DNA of 22,624 bases from a virus (IMGVR_UViG_3300046804_002329:1-22624); one strand, 5' to 3'. Shown: positions 6,480 through 14,123, counted from the first letter of the stretch. The notes: a model not told the origin generated them from the letters alone. Made by a program: numbers and translations.

Positions 6480-6603
6480 TTTGTCTGTTTTGGGTGTATT
6501 TGTTTCATTTATTGGATTAATTGTTGTTGCCTTTGCACAGTTGACACAAGCCTTACAATCTGATATATTTAATATAGAAACAGATGATGAGGAGTTGTTC
6601 TAG
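6463..6603 (+). CDS. Tiny single-pass membrane protein
   Basis: A 46-residue product preceded by GAGGATG. After MKKWIS comes a hydrophobic segment of about 18-20 residues (VLGVFVSFIGLIVVAF), then a short polar acidic tail ending DDEELF. It is a plausible type III or signal-anchor membrane peptide. Its 3' half contains a TTGACA-N17-TATATT promoter, and its TAG stop overlaps the GTG start of the repair glycosylase. No family recognised. Confidence 0.5.
   Translation: MKKWISLSVLGVFVSFIGLIVVAFAQLTQALQSDIFNIETDDEELF
6541..6569 (+). promoter_or_regulatory. Sigma70-type promoter upstream of the glycosylase gene
   Basis: TTGACA (6541-6546), a 17-nt spacer and TATATT (6564-6569), with TG at the extended -10 position (6561-6562). 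It lies within the small membrane-protein gene, 33 nt before the GTG of the repair glycosylase. Confidence 0.6.
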
Positions 6604-7106
6604 TGCAAACATTTTTGCCATATACAAGTACCATTGCTTGTGCACAAGGTTTAGATAACAAAAGACTCAACAAGCAAATTTTAGAAGGATATCAGATACT
6701 TAATATTCTTTCTGGCAAGTCTAAAGGTGGCGCATGGAGAAACCATCCTGCTGTTCTTATGTGGAAAGGCTTTGAGCGTGGTCTTTGGGTCTATATTGAG
6801 GCTATGGTGCAGATTGCTAATCTTCGTGGTATCAAAACAGAAAACAATGTAAAAAACCTTAGAGCACTACACGATCAGTGTTGGGAAACTTGGGGAGATA
6901 AACGACCAGAATTTTGGAATGATGAGATTAAAGTTATGAGACTAGTAACTACTCATCGTGCTAACCTATTTAATAAAGATCCAATGTATTATGCTAAGTA
7001 TCAATCTGCGGTAACTAGTCCATACAATAGCCCATGTTGCCCAGATAAGAAAGAGCCATGCAAGTATTATTGGCCAACACATGAGGAGAAAAATGCAGTG
7101 GTATAG
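6603..7106 (+). CDS. Pyrimidine-dimer DNA glycosylase (MSMEG_6728-like)
   Basis: A 167-residue protein beginning MQTFLPY, then LDNKRLNKQ (18-25), NHP (48-50) and THRANLFNKDPMYY (117-130). These are the landmarks of the pyrimidine-dimer DNA glycosylase family (Pyr_excise), particularly the MSMEG_6728-type proteins of Actinobacteria. Such enzymes cleave the glycosidic bond at UV dimers and often nick the abasic site, starting base-excision repair. The extra Cys-rich end (SPCCPDKKEPCKYYW) may bind a metal. The GTG start is chosen because the frame begins with the family's N-terminus; it overlaps the upstream TAG. A consensus-like promoter lies 33 nt upstream. UV repair would suit a phage of sunlit surface water. 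Confidence 0.8.
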   Translation: MQTFLPYTSTIACAQGLDNKRLNKQILEGYQILNILSGKSKGGAWRNHPAVLMWKGFERGLWVYIEAMVQIANLRGIKTENNVKNLRALHDQCWETWGDKRPEFWNDEIKVMRLVTTHRANLFNKDPMYYAKYQSAVTSPYNSPCCPDKKEPCKYYWPTHEEKNAVV

Positions 7107-7482
7107 TTGGGTAATAGGAGTTTTAGTTATATTTAATATTTTTATATTATATAGGGCTGTTAAAATTCAAATGGCACTTAATCAAAGTTTATTAGACAAT
7201 CAAATTGCAATCTCTATGATGAAGGTAATGAAAGAAGAATTAGAAAACTCGGATAAATTTAAAGATGATTCAAATAAAGATTTTATAAAGTTTTTGTCTG
7301 ATTCAAGAGATTGGGCATTTGAGTATATTGAAAATACAATGGCAAAAATAAATGAGGTTATTGAGTATTGTAGAAAAGAAACAAATCGTGGCGACCTTGG
7401 AGATTATCGAACTGGTCCAATTTTGATGAGTATTGTTAAAGAACTATTACCATTAGTAGAAAATAATAAGGATAAAATATAA
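7093..7482 (+). CDS. N-terminally anchored coiled hypothetical protein
   Basis: A 129-residue protein starting at the ATG at 7093, which follows AGGAGAAAA; the ATG at 7081 would place this ribosome binding site inside the gene. Residues 4-20 (YSWVIGVLVIFNIFILY) form one membrane segment, and the rest is helical and charged, with a weak coiled-coil pattern. No catalytic motif or family recognised. It overlaps the end of the glycosylase gene by 14 nt. Confidence 0.6.
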   Translation: MQWYSWVIGVLVIFNIFILYRAVKIQMALNQSLLDNQIAISMMKVMKEELENSDKFKDDSNKDFIKFLSDSRDWAFEYIENTMAKINEVIEYCRKETNRGDLGDYRTGPILMSIVKELLPLVENNKDKI

Positions 7483-7492
7483 TATGAGTTTG

Positions 7493-7500
7493 CTGTATAA
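7493..7500 (+). promoter_or_regulatory. -10-like box upstream of the 7517 oxygenase
   Basis: GCTG-TATAAT lies 16-17 nt before the ATG at 7517, with AGGAGG between them. The TG directly abuts the hexamer rather than being one base away. No -35 is evident. Confidence 0.4.
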
Positions 7501-7516
7501 TGATATAGGAGGAAAA

Positions 7517-8101
7517 ATGATAAAAGATTTATTTATTATTGATGATAATTTTTTAACGCAACAAGAAATAAAAGATATAGAGTTCAACTTATTTAATAAT
7601 ACAACATATTCTTTTTTAGAAGTTGGAGGAGCAAAAACTGATGGAATTCATGGAATTAGTGGTGAAAGTTTTTGTGATGCACCACTTTTTATGAATTTTT
7701 CGATGTCTGAAAATGATAATAATAGTTCTTTTGCTATAGCAAATTTTATATTAAATAAGTTTGTAGAAAAACATAACATAAAAATTAAAGAAATAACTAG
7801 ATCTAGAGCAAATATTAGTTTTACATCAAATGACAGAAGACACACTCCGCCACATATCGATGATAGACAAGATCATTATGTTTTTTTATATTATGTTAAT
7901 GACAGTGATGGAAATACAAACATATATAATGAAAAGTTTGATGGAGTTACAAAAAGAACTGAAAAAGACTTAACTCTTTTTAAATCTATTGAACCAGTTG
8001 CTGGAAGAGGAATGTTGTTTAGTGGACACGTTTTCCATACATGGCAACCACCAGTAAATAATAAAATTAGATGTATTGTCAACATGAATGTTATCCTATA
8101 A
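7517..8101 (+). CDS. 2OG-Fe(II) oxygenase, prolyl 4-hydroxylase-like
   Basis: A 194-residue protein starting at 7517 behind AGGAGG; an ATG at 7484 would put the promoter-like box and the ribosome binding site inside the gene. H113-I-D115 (PPHIDDR) is the iron-binding HxD, H174 (GHVFHTWQPP) the distal His and R185 (NKIRCIVNM) the 2-oxoglutarate Arg. RGMLFSGHVFH is the typical strand before the distal His. It lacks the DGGE strand of the closest paralogues. It stands alone between the small-gene run and the holin. Substrate unknown. Confidence 0.82.
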   Translation: MIKDLFIIDDNFLTQQEIKDIEFNLFNNTTYSFLEVGGAKTDGIHGISGESFCDAPLFMNFSMSENDNNSSFAIANFILNKFVEKHNIKIKEITRSRANISFTSNDRRHTPPHIDDRQDHYVFLYYVNDSDGNTNIYNEKFDGVTKRTEKDLTLFKSIEPVAGRGMLFSGHVFHTWQPPVNNKIRCIVNMNVIL

Positions 8102-8119
8102 TTTGTATTATTTTATGTG

Positions 8120-8125
8120 TATAAT
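8120..8125 (+). promoter_or_regulatory. -10 box upstream of the holin gene
   Basis: TATAAT preceded by TGTG, 21 nt before the ATG at 8147, with GAGGTGGTG as ribosome binding site. No -35 hexamer is recognisable. Confidence 0.4.
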
Positions 8126-8146
8126 AACTGTAGAGGTGGTGATTAA

Positions 8147-8425
8147 ATGAATAACGCACAACTAAAGGCTATGGCTGCCTCTTATGGGCGCTCAGTTCTT
8201 GCTGGTATCGTTGCACTATATACTGCAGGAATTACAGATCCTAAAGACATGTGGGCTGCTCTAGTGGCTGCTCTCGTACCAGTTGTTCTTCGTGCAGCAA
8301 ATCCAAAGGATCCAGCATTTGGTAAGTTTGATGCAATTGCAAAGGATGTAGATGATGCTATGAAGAATATCAAGCCAGCAAAGAAGAAGGCATCAAAGAA
8401 ACCTGCAAAGAAAGTAGTAAAGTAA
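8147..8425 (+). CDS. Holin-like membrane protein with Lys-rich tail
   Basis: A 92-residue protein with two short hydrophobic segments (about 15-28, GRSVLAGIVALYTAG, and 36-50, WAALVAALVPVVLRA) separated by TDPKD, then a charged region and a Lys/Ala tail (PAKKKASKKPAKK). Size, two-segment topology and basic C-terminus fit small actinophage holins, which form the membrane lesion that releases the endolysin. The endolysin at 3297 ends in a similar tail, although the two genes are almost 4.3 kb apart. Base composition is richer in G and C than in the flanking oxygenase and Stealth-like genes. A strong terminator follows. Confidence 0.65.
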   Translation: MNNAQLKAMAASYGRSVLAGIVALYTAGITDPKDMWAALVAALVPVVLRAANPKDPAFGKFDAIAKDVDDAMKNIKPAKKKASKKPAKKVVK

Positions 8426-8437
8426 AAAAAATAATAG

Positions 8438-8470
8438 CAGGGCAGATAGTCGTTCTGCCCTGTTGTTTTT
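8438..8470 (+). terminator. Rho-independent terminator after the holin gene
   Basis: A perfect 9-bp stem, CAGGGCAGA (8438-8446) with TCTGCCCTG (8454-8462), a 7-nt loop and the T-rich run TTGTTTTT. An A-run precedes it, so some bidirectional activity is possible. It is the only GC-rich terminator I can see in the window. Confidence 0.9.
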
Positions 8471-8482
8471 ATTTGGAGTGTT

Positions 8483-9178
8483 ATGAATTTTGTTTATGTT
8501 TGTAAAGATGGAGACAATGAAGAATTAAGATATTCTATTAGATCAATAGTTGCAAATTGTAATGTAGAAAATATTTTTGTAGTTGGTAGCAAACCTTCTT
8601 GGTATGCTGGAGAATATATAGAAGTAAAACAAAATTTATCTAAATATAAGAATGTTCATAATAATTTTAAAACAATTTCTAATAGTTATGAAATACCAGA
8701 AAATTTTATATTAATGAATGATGATTTTTTTGTTATGAAACAAACTGAAAATATAACAACTTATTTTGATAGAACATTATTAAACAAAATAGAAAGATAT
8801 GAAAGTATTCTTGGAAGAAATTCTTACATAAATAAAATGAAAACAACACATCAAAAACTTTTATCTATGCAAATTGAATCACCATTAAACTATGAAATAC
8901 ATGTTCCAATGTTAATCAATAAAAATAATTTTAAAAAGATTGTGGGTATGAATCATAATCTTTTATACAGATCTATGTATGGCAATGTGTACAATGTTTT
9001 AGGAAACGAAATGGAAGATGTCAAAGTTTATGATTCAGTAAATATGCAGTCTTTGTCATATCAGTATACATCAAACAAGTACAATTTTCTATCAACTGAG
9101 CCTGGATCATTTATAAAATTAAAAAATGATGGTGTTTTTGATACGCTAAATTTAAAAACTAAATACGAGAAGAATTAA
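8483..9178 (+). CDS. Stealth-like sugar-phosphate transferase
   Basis: A 231-residue protein. The N-terminus (FVYVCKDGDN, NEELRYSIRSI at 12-22, VVGSKPSW) and FILMNDDFFVM (75-85) match the conserved regions of Stealth-family proteins, which are hexose-1-phosphate transferases of capsular polysaccharide synthesis. The NDD pair is the likely metal/donor-binding acidic cluster. It is shorter than bacterial Stealth proteins, so it is a minimal version. GGAGTG precedes the ATG. It ends tail-to-tail with the GT4 gene of the minus strand, sharing 20 bp, and belongs functionally with that glycan operon. Confidence 0.65.
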   Translation: MNFVYVCKDGDNEELRYSIRSIVANCNVENIFVVGSKPSWYAGEYIEVKQNLSKYKNVHNNFKTISNSYEIPENFILMNDDFFVMKQTENITTYFDRTLLNKIERYESILGRNSYINKMKTTHQKLLSMQIESPLNYEIHVPMLINKNNFKKIVGMNHNLLYRSMYGNVYNVLGNEMEDVKVYDSVNMQSLSYQYTSNKYNFLSTEPGSFIKLKNDGVFDTLNLKTKYEKN

Positions 9179-10205
9179 ATAGTTCGTAATATTTATTCTT
9201 TAACTTTTCTGGAGCAAAATTATTTATTCCAACTTCTAACGCTGTTCTTTTTTGTTCTGATTTATCTTTTAACATAACATATTCATCTATCATTTCAGCC
9301 AATTGTCTTGGGTTAGCACCATATACGTCTATCAAAGTTTTTGCTTTAAATTGATCAACGACAGAAGCATCCACTAACCAATCAAATGGTAAGACCTTAT
9401 TGTTTGGAGATATGTTTGTCATAAAAACTGGCAAACCACTTAGCAAAGCCTCATTCATTGGTAAACAAAGACCTGCATATCTTCTTGGAAGTACCATAAG
9501 GTCAAATCCAGAGTACATGTCTTCTCTATTTTTTTGATCATTATAATCTATAGTTAGTCTACTATCATTACTACTTATTTCTAATCTAGTCTGTGTTCTT
9601 ACAACAAGTTCATAGTTTGCTTTTGAATACCTCAGCATTTCTACTACTGTATCTGTTCCATTACGATCCATAGCAGCACGTTTACCACCAATGTGAAGAA
9701 TTCTATTGTGTGTCTTAGATGTATTTTCTTTTAATGCATTGCTAAATATACCTGGAGTAGTTGGTGGCGGTATATGAACAACCTTTGCCTTTCTACCAAA
9801 TTTATCTATAATAGTCTGTAGTTCCCAAGCACTTGGAGATATAAGAACATCTGGCAAAGGCATTTTCTTTTTTGAAAGATTTCCAAACAATTCGTAGTTA
9901 TACTGTAAAAAAGTTTTTACATTTTTTACTTTGGCTATTCCAATAAATTCTTCATTGTTATAAAATGTTTCACAACTTAAAACAACGTCAATATTGTCTA
10001 AAAATTTATCTATATCTCTAGCAGTTGGGTACCCAGATATGTTTGTTACATTATAGTGAGCATACCATTCTGGATGTTGTATGTTATTGTTGTGAGCAGA
10101 AAAATCAATAAGCATAACCTTGTCTGGTTTAAGCATATCGGTCAACTCTTTAGTTTGATAGCCTAGTCCAGTGTTGTCAGATCGTGCTATTATTCCTATT
10201 CTCAC
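9159..10205 (-). CDS. Glycosyltransferase, GT4-like (group 1)
   Basis: A 348-residue protein. I place the start at a GTG whose GTGA overlaps the upstream stop; the longer frame from 10220 lies in the previous gene. It has an N-terminal Rossmann domain (IGIIARSDNTGLGYQT), a hinge region with LISPS and VVHIPPP, and a C-terminal domain opening at ILHIGGK, with the acceptor/donor motif ending in NEALLSGLPV (about 251-260). The Glu of this motif is the usual nucleotide-sugar-binding residue of GT-B enzymes. It is the last gene of the glycan operon. The donor and acceptor sugars cannot be told from sequence. Confidence 0.82.
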   Translation of the reverse strand: MRIGIIARSDNTGLGYQTKELTDMLKPDKVMLIDFSAHNNNIQHPEWYAHYNVTNISGYPTARDIDKFLDNIDVVLSCETFYNNEEFIGIAKVKNVKTFLQYNYELFGNLSKKKMPLPDVLISPSAWELQTIIDKFGRKAKVVHIPPPTTPGIFSNALKENTSKTHNRILHIGGKRAAMDRNGTDTVVEMLRYSKANYELVVRTQTRLEISSNDSRLTIDYNDQKNREDMYSGFDLMVLPRRYAGLCLPMNEALLSGLPVFMTNISPNNKVLPFDWLVDASVVDQFKAKTLIDVYGANPRQLAEMIDEYVMLKDKSEQKRTALEVGINNFAPEKLKNKYYELFNSSRI

Positions 10206-10963
10206 TCTGTATATCCCCAAACTCTATCATCATTAGTAAATTTTCTTGTTCCTTTTCTTCCATCTAAATGAAGAGATCTTTTAATACTTCCTTCTGGATG
10301 ATATATCCATAGTTTATGTTTGTTCCAACCCTCTTCATTGAATGCATTATATGGAGTAATATCATCTTGTATTTTTCCATGTAATGTATCTTCAATAAAA
10401 ACATTGTTTGACAAAAATGGCAAGACTTCTTCTCTGTAATATTTAACCAAAGACAAATGTGGTCTTTGACTCCATTGACTGGTTTTCATAAAACCATTTT
10501 CAAGACCAAACATTAAATGTCTATGTGGGGTTGGTATTTGTGCTTCAAAATGAAATCTAATTGTTTTTGCTTTTTCATACTCTATCATATCAAGACATTT
10601 TTGCCAATCAATATCGGAGTCTATACAAAGAGGCGCATCTCCTTCAACATAAAGAAGTAATGTCGTATTTATAAGATCAATTGTTTTTTTCATCATTGTG
10701 CTTTGATGGCTGTGTTTATCAAAAACTATTGGTAATACATTTTCCCATTCATGTAAACACTTCCAAAGAACTCTATTTTTAAATTCATCATAATCATTTT
10801 TTCTATTTAATCTTTCTTCTCTTAAACCATCTATTTGTAAAATTATTTCATTATCTTTAAAATGGTGCCTGACAGATTTTATTGTTTCATCAAGAATGCT
10901 TGTATCTGGGTGGTCTGGTAAAACTGAAGTAACAACTACAATAGTAACATCTCTGCTATGCAT
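10202..10963 (-). CDS. Putative GT-A type glycosyltransferase
   Basis: A 253-residue protein with the opening of a GT2-like domain: IVVVTSVLPDHPDTSILDETIKSV is followed by IILQIDG (40-46), and YVEGDAPL (105-112) sits where the DxD-type donor-binding motif is expected, here as EGD. The region after it (RHLMFGLENGFM, ending in DRVWGYTE) does not match a family I know. It overlaps the upstream gene by 8 nt and the downstream one by 4 nt, so it is translationally coupled. It most likely adds a sugar in the same glycan pathway. Confidence 0.65.
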   Translation of the reverse strand: MHSRDVTIVVVTSVLPDHPDTSILDETIKSVRHHFKDNEIILQIDGLREERLNRKNDYDEFKNRVLWKCLHEWENVLPIVFDKHSHQSTMMKKTIDLINTTLLLYVEGDAPLCIDSDIDWQKCLDMIEYEKAKTIRFHFEAQIPTPHRHLMFGLENGFMKTSQWSQRPHLSLVKYYREEVLPFLSNNVFIEDTLHGKIQDDITPYNAFNEEGWNKHKLWIYHPEGSIKRSLHLDGRKGTRKFTNDDRVWGYTE

Positions 10964-11810
10964 AAATATCTCTCATTATCTTAATTGCAAAATCTCTTTT
11001 AAACTTAATCCACCAACAAACTATTTGATGCATATTGTTTGGATAGTTATCTTTTATTTCGTCAACAATATCTTGTAACTTTTTCCAATTGTCTGTTTTT
11101 GGTATTGGGAAGTCATTGCCAAATACAATATTATAAAATTTATCTTTGTCACCCTTAGAATTAACTGTATCAGCAATTGGAACACACATCATTTCTATTG
11201 CCTCAAAAAATCTAAAAGAATCTATGCTAACAACTCCAGCAGGGGCTGGAGCAATCTTTGCACTAAATAGATCATTGTAGTATTCAGATGGGCTAGAACC
11301 TTTTGCAAAACCATCTGTTGGTTTGTATATAGAATTTTGTATAGTTGGCATTACAGAAGCAAGTTGCTGTCTTCTTTGATGAGTTACTTGTCCAGCAAAG
11401 CAAACATCTTTAGTTTTTTGTGCATACTTTGGTAGATTATCTTTAAGATGTTGTGGCACACCTATTGGAAGTTTGTTATATCTTTCATGTTTTAGTGTAG
11501 GATATTGAATCCAAATAGAAATATTATCATGTTTTATTTTGTTAACATCAAATAAATTTTCTTCATCACCAGTAATAAAAAGAACAACTCTGCCTATTTT
11601 ATTTAATTCTTCACTAATTTCTTTTTCTTTTCCCGCATTTCCTTTTCCAGGTATAACAACAAAAGCCCTTTCACATTCTGGAATAACATCTACCACTATT
11701 TCTTCAGTATTGTTTCTATCAAAAGTTTCTTTTAATAAACCGTAATCCCATTTATCTTTAGCACAGTCTTTGGGATCAACTGAAAATATGTATGCTTTAG
11801 GCTGGCTCAT
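10956..11810 (-). CDS. Exostosin-like (GT47-type) glycosyltransferase
   Basis: A 284-residue protein starting at the ATG at 11810 (MSQPKAYIFS), with GAGG 12 nt upstream; an ATG at 11828 lies further inside the FkbM gene. KDVCFAGQVTHQRR (about 134-147) and SIDSFRFFEAIEMMCVPIAD (195-214) match the exostosin-type C-terminal domain, where a Ser/Arg/Glu-rich helix followed by G/C-VP binds the nucleotide sugar. The N-terminal half shows IGRVVLFITGDEEN. It sits between the FkbM and GT-A genes with overlaps on both sides. The call is based on this one motif region, so family assignment is moderate. Confidence 0.6.
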   Translation of the reverse strand: MSQPKAYIFSVDPKDCAKDKWDYGLLKETFDRNNTEEIVVDVIPECERAFVVIPGKGNAGKEKEISEELNKIGRVVLFITGDEENLFDVNKIKHDNISIWIQYPTLKHERYNKLPIGVPQHLKDNLPKYAQKTKDVCFAGQVTHQRRQQLASVMPTIQNSIYKPTDGFAKGSSPSEYYNDLFSAKIAPAPAGVVSIDSFRFFEAIEMMCVPIADTVNSKGDKDKFYNIVFGNDFPIPKTDNWKKLQDIVDEIKDNYPNNMHQIVCWWIKFKRDFAIKIMRDIYA

Positions 11811-12510
11811 AATATAAATGAACCTCATGTTGATAGTCTAGTAATGTTTCTTTATATCCTATTCCTTTTATAAATTGTCTTAAATCATAAAGATATTCTT
11901 TCCAATACATCATCATAAATTCAGGATGGCCAGACAACCAAATCTTTGGTCTAAACTCTCTCATTGTTTGTTCTGCTCCACCAAGAACACGCCATTCGCT
12001 TCCCTCTACATCAAGAGATATTGCTGTTGGCGGTTTAAGTTTATGTTCATAAACTAATGTATCAATCTTTGTTTGTCCATACTTATCGGCCTCATATTGC
12101 AATTCTTTAAATCCATGTGCAGCATCTATTGGAGAGTTTGCTTCTGGAGGAAATTCATTATAATAAATCCTTGCAAGTTTATTATCCTTATCTGATGCGA
12201 ATCCAGGTATTGATGCTAGTGGCATTGAAAGATTATTTGCACTCCACAACAAAGGAAAATGAGACCACACTTTTGGATTAGGTTCAAATAAAACTACTTC
12301 AGCACCCCAAATTTGGCATAATGCTGGCATTTCTCCTTCTTCAGCACCAACGTAGTAAACAACATCACCATCTTTAATGTTCTCATGCATTGATTTTAAT
12401 CTTGGCTTTTCCCATCCATGAGGCTGATACCAATCTGGTCTATCAGCACGATGTTTTGGCAAGGTAATTTCAAACTCACCGTTAATAATTGCCTTTACCA
12501 TCTCTGTCAT
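11797..12510 (-). CDS. FkbM-family SAM-dependent methyltransferase
   Basis: A 237-residue protein from the ATG at 12510, preceded by AAAGGAG and overlapping the upstream stop (ATGA). YVGAEEG (53-59) is the SAM-binding loop, FEPNP (75-79) the acidic motif after strand 2, and DVEGSEWRVLGGAE (167-180) the strand 4-helix motif diagnostic for FkbM enzymes. They O-methylate sugars and related hydroxyls. Here a sugar in a surface or virion glycan is the likely substrate, given the four flanking glycosyltransferase-like genes. Confidence 0.85.
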   Translation of the reverse strand: MTEMVKAIINGEFEITLPKHRADRPDWYQPHGWEKPRLKSMHENIKDGDVVYYVGAEEGEMPALCQIWGAEVVLFEPNPKVWSHFPLLWSANNLSMPLASIPGFASDKDNKLARIYYNEFPPEANSPIDAAHGFKELQYEADKYGQTKIDTLVYEHKLKPPTAISLDVEGSEWRVLGGAEQTMREFRPKIWLSGHPEFMMMYWKEYLYDLRQFIKGIGYKETLLDYQHEVHLYYEPA

Positions 12511-13463
12511 ATGCTTAACTCCTTTAATATAGTAGCCCATCTGTGAACATATGTGTGTTCTTTTTTAGTTCTATTATGTCCAAACATTCTGATTGCTTCT
12601 CTTTCTTCAGGATGTTCTAAATAATAATCTATTTTATTTGTTAGGTCTCTAAGATCTCCATGTTTGTAGAACACAATTTCTTTTTTATCATAAAAATATA
12701 CATCAAGTCCTTTGATATCTGGGTAGATTGTAAATCCACCACGACCAGTACTTTCAAAAAGTCTATCGCTAGTATAGTATGGATAACTAAAATTAATATT
12801 TAGACTATCTCCAACTGCTATCTTACTTTTTGCGTATATACGATTAAGATCATCTCCACGAACAGTTCCAGTATCGCCATCTCCACCAACATGTAAAAAT
12901 CTTTTACCATATTTTGATCTTAAATAATCTATTAATTCTGATCGGTATGGATATTCTGGATGATACCTTTTACTGCCAACAAAAATTACATCATAGTCAA
13001 AATTGTTATAATCATAATCTGGGTGAACATAACACTCTTTGTCATAAACTCCAGCAGGCAAGAAGTGTCCTTTTACATTTGTATTTTCATTGAACCAGTC
13101 TGCCATAAGTTTATCTGTAGCAAAGAAGTGTCCAATGGTTTGATAAAAATTGTCTTCTCTAAGATCTTTTTCTCTTTCTAGTCCTAGCCATAGGTCTAGA
13201 TGGTATGTCATAGTTGGAATCTTAGAAATTCTTAGTTGTTCCAGTACCATGCCCATACCAATTCTTCCAGGAGTTTTCCATCCATGAGTATGTACCCAAA
13301 CAAACAAATCAGCATTCAAAGCATTTTCTAAAATAACGGAGTCTTTAATAAATCTTTCTTGCAATCTACAAACGGTATGTCCAAGAGATTCTAGTGAATT
13401 AGCATGATGATTTTCACTGCTATAAGGAACTTCAAAGTTACCAAGAAAAACTATGTGTGCCAT
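12507..13463 (-). CDS. CgeB-like glycosyltransferase (Glyco_trans_1_2)
   Basis: A 318-residue protein and first gene of the minus-strand operon. It begins with a short Rossmann strand (HIVFLGNFEVPYSS), carries VIFVGSKRYHPEYP (159-172) at the start of its second domain, and has YYTSDRLFESTGRGGF (229-244) and EHPEEREAI, typical of the C-terminal domain of CgeB/spore-maturation-like GT-B enzymes. AAAGGTAA precedes the ATG, and a -10 box lies at 13487-13492. The 3' end overlaps the FkbM start by 4 nt. Confidence 0.78.
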   Translation of the reverse strand: MAHIVFLGNFEVPYSSENHHANSLESLGHTVCRLQERFIKDSVILENALNADLFVWVHTHGWKTPGRIGMGMVLEQLRISKIPTMTYHLDLWLGLEREKDLREDNFYQTIGHFFATDKLMADWFNENTNVKGHFLPAGVYDKECYVHPDYDYNNFDYDVIFVGSKRYHPEYPYRSELIDYLRSKYGKRFLHVGGDGDTGTVRGDDLNRIYAKSKIAVGDSLNINFSYPYYTSDRLFESTGRGGFTIYPDIKGLDVYFYDKKEIVFYKHGDLRDLTNKIDYYLEHPEEREAIRMFGHNRTKKEHTYVHRWATILKELSI

Positions 13464-13486
13464 TATTACCTTTCGAATGTTTAATA

Positions 13487-13494
13487 ATTATACA
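13487..13494 (-). promoter_or_regulatory. -10 box of the glycan operon
   Basis: On the minus strand TG-TATAAT, with the hexamer at 13492-13487, lies 23 nt before the ATG at 13463. It contains the TAA stop codon of the upstream oxygenase gene. No -35 hexamer is evident. Confidence 0.45.
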
Positions 13495-14111
13495 TCATTT
13501 TGATACAGTTCGCTTGTTTTTTTATAATAATCAAATATATAATCACCCTTTACCGATGCTGGTGTTTTTGCGTTGTTTTTTCTTTCATAATCTACAAAAT
13601 GAAAAAATACCATATCTACAAAATCATTCTCTTTAAATATTATTGGAGTTCTCCAATGAGAATAATCAGAAGATTTGAATATTAATGCATCATTGTTTGA
13701 TAAAACATATTCTTTATTTTCAACAATAATTGGCCATTTTATATTTGAATTTAATTGATAATCTATTGTAAAGTCTGTGTTTGAATTATCTTTATGCGGT
13801 ATTAATTTTGGCATTCCGTATTCTAATGAATATCTACAAAACATAAAAGTATTCGGTACTGTAAAACGATTTATTGTTTTTGCGTATAAAAAAACTTTAT
13901 TATATATGTCTTCTGGCATTTTATGTATATTAAAATGCATAACAATTCTTCCAATATTTTTTTGTAATATTATTATTTCTGTATTTACTACAGTATTTTG
14001 ATCTAAAGTTATAATTTTCCTGTTAGATAGTTCTTCATCTATATATTTTGATAACATTTTTATTTCATTATTATTTAAAAAATTAATCTTTATTTTGGTA
14101 TCTATATCCAT
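13488..14111 (-). CDS. Putative 2OG-Fe(II) oxygenase, HxD/H[YW]RxP type
   Basis: A 207-residue protein from the ATG at 14111, 5 nt after AGGTG; a GTG at 14117 is the alternative. H106-K-D108 (IPHKDNSN), NDALIF (140-145), H152-W-R154 followed by TP, and VFFHFVDY give the same motif order as the gene at 733, suggesting a shared jelly-roll oxygenase subfamily that hydroxylates an unknown target. The GGE strand of P4H-like enzymes is absent. It lies directly upstream of the glycan operon on the same strand, and its stop is embedded in that operon's -10 box. N-terminal about 80 residues are unassigned. Confidence 0.6.
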   Translation of the reverse strand: MDIDTKIKINFLNNNEIKMLSKYIDEELSNRKIITLDQNTVVNTEIIILQKNIGRIVMHFNIHKMPEDIYNKVFLYAKTINRFTVPNTFMFCRYSLEYGMPKLIPHKDNSNTDFTIDYQLNSNIKWPIIVENKEYVLSNNDALIFKSSDYSHWRTPIIFKENDFVDMVFFHFVDYERKNNAKTPASVKGDYIFDYYKKTSELYQNDV

Positions 14112-14123
14112 GTTCACCTAAAA

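Noticed and set aside
7484-7516. Longer N-terminus for the 7517 oxygenase
   Set aside because: The added segment contains the -10-like box and AGGAGG, and the family's opening begins at MIKDLFIIDDNF.
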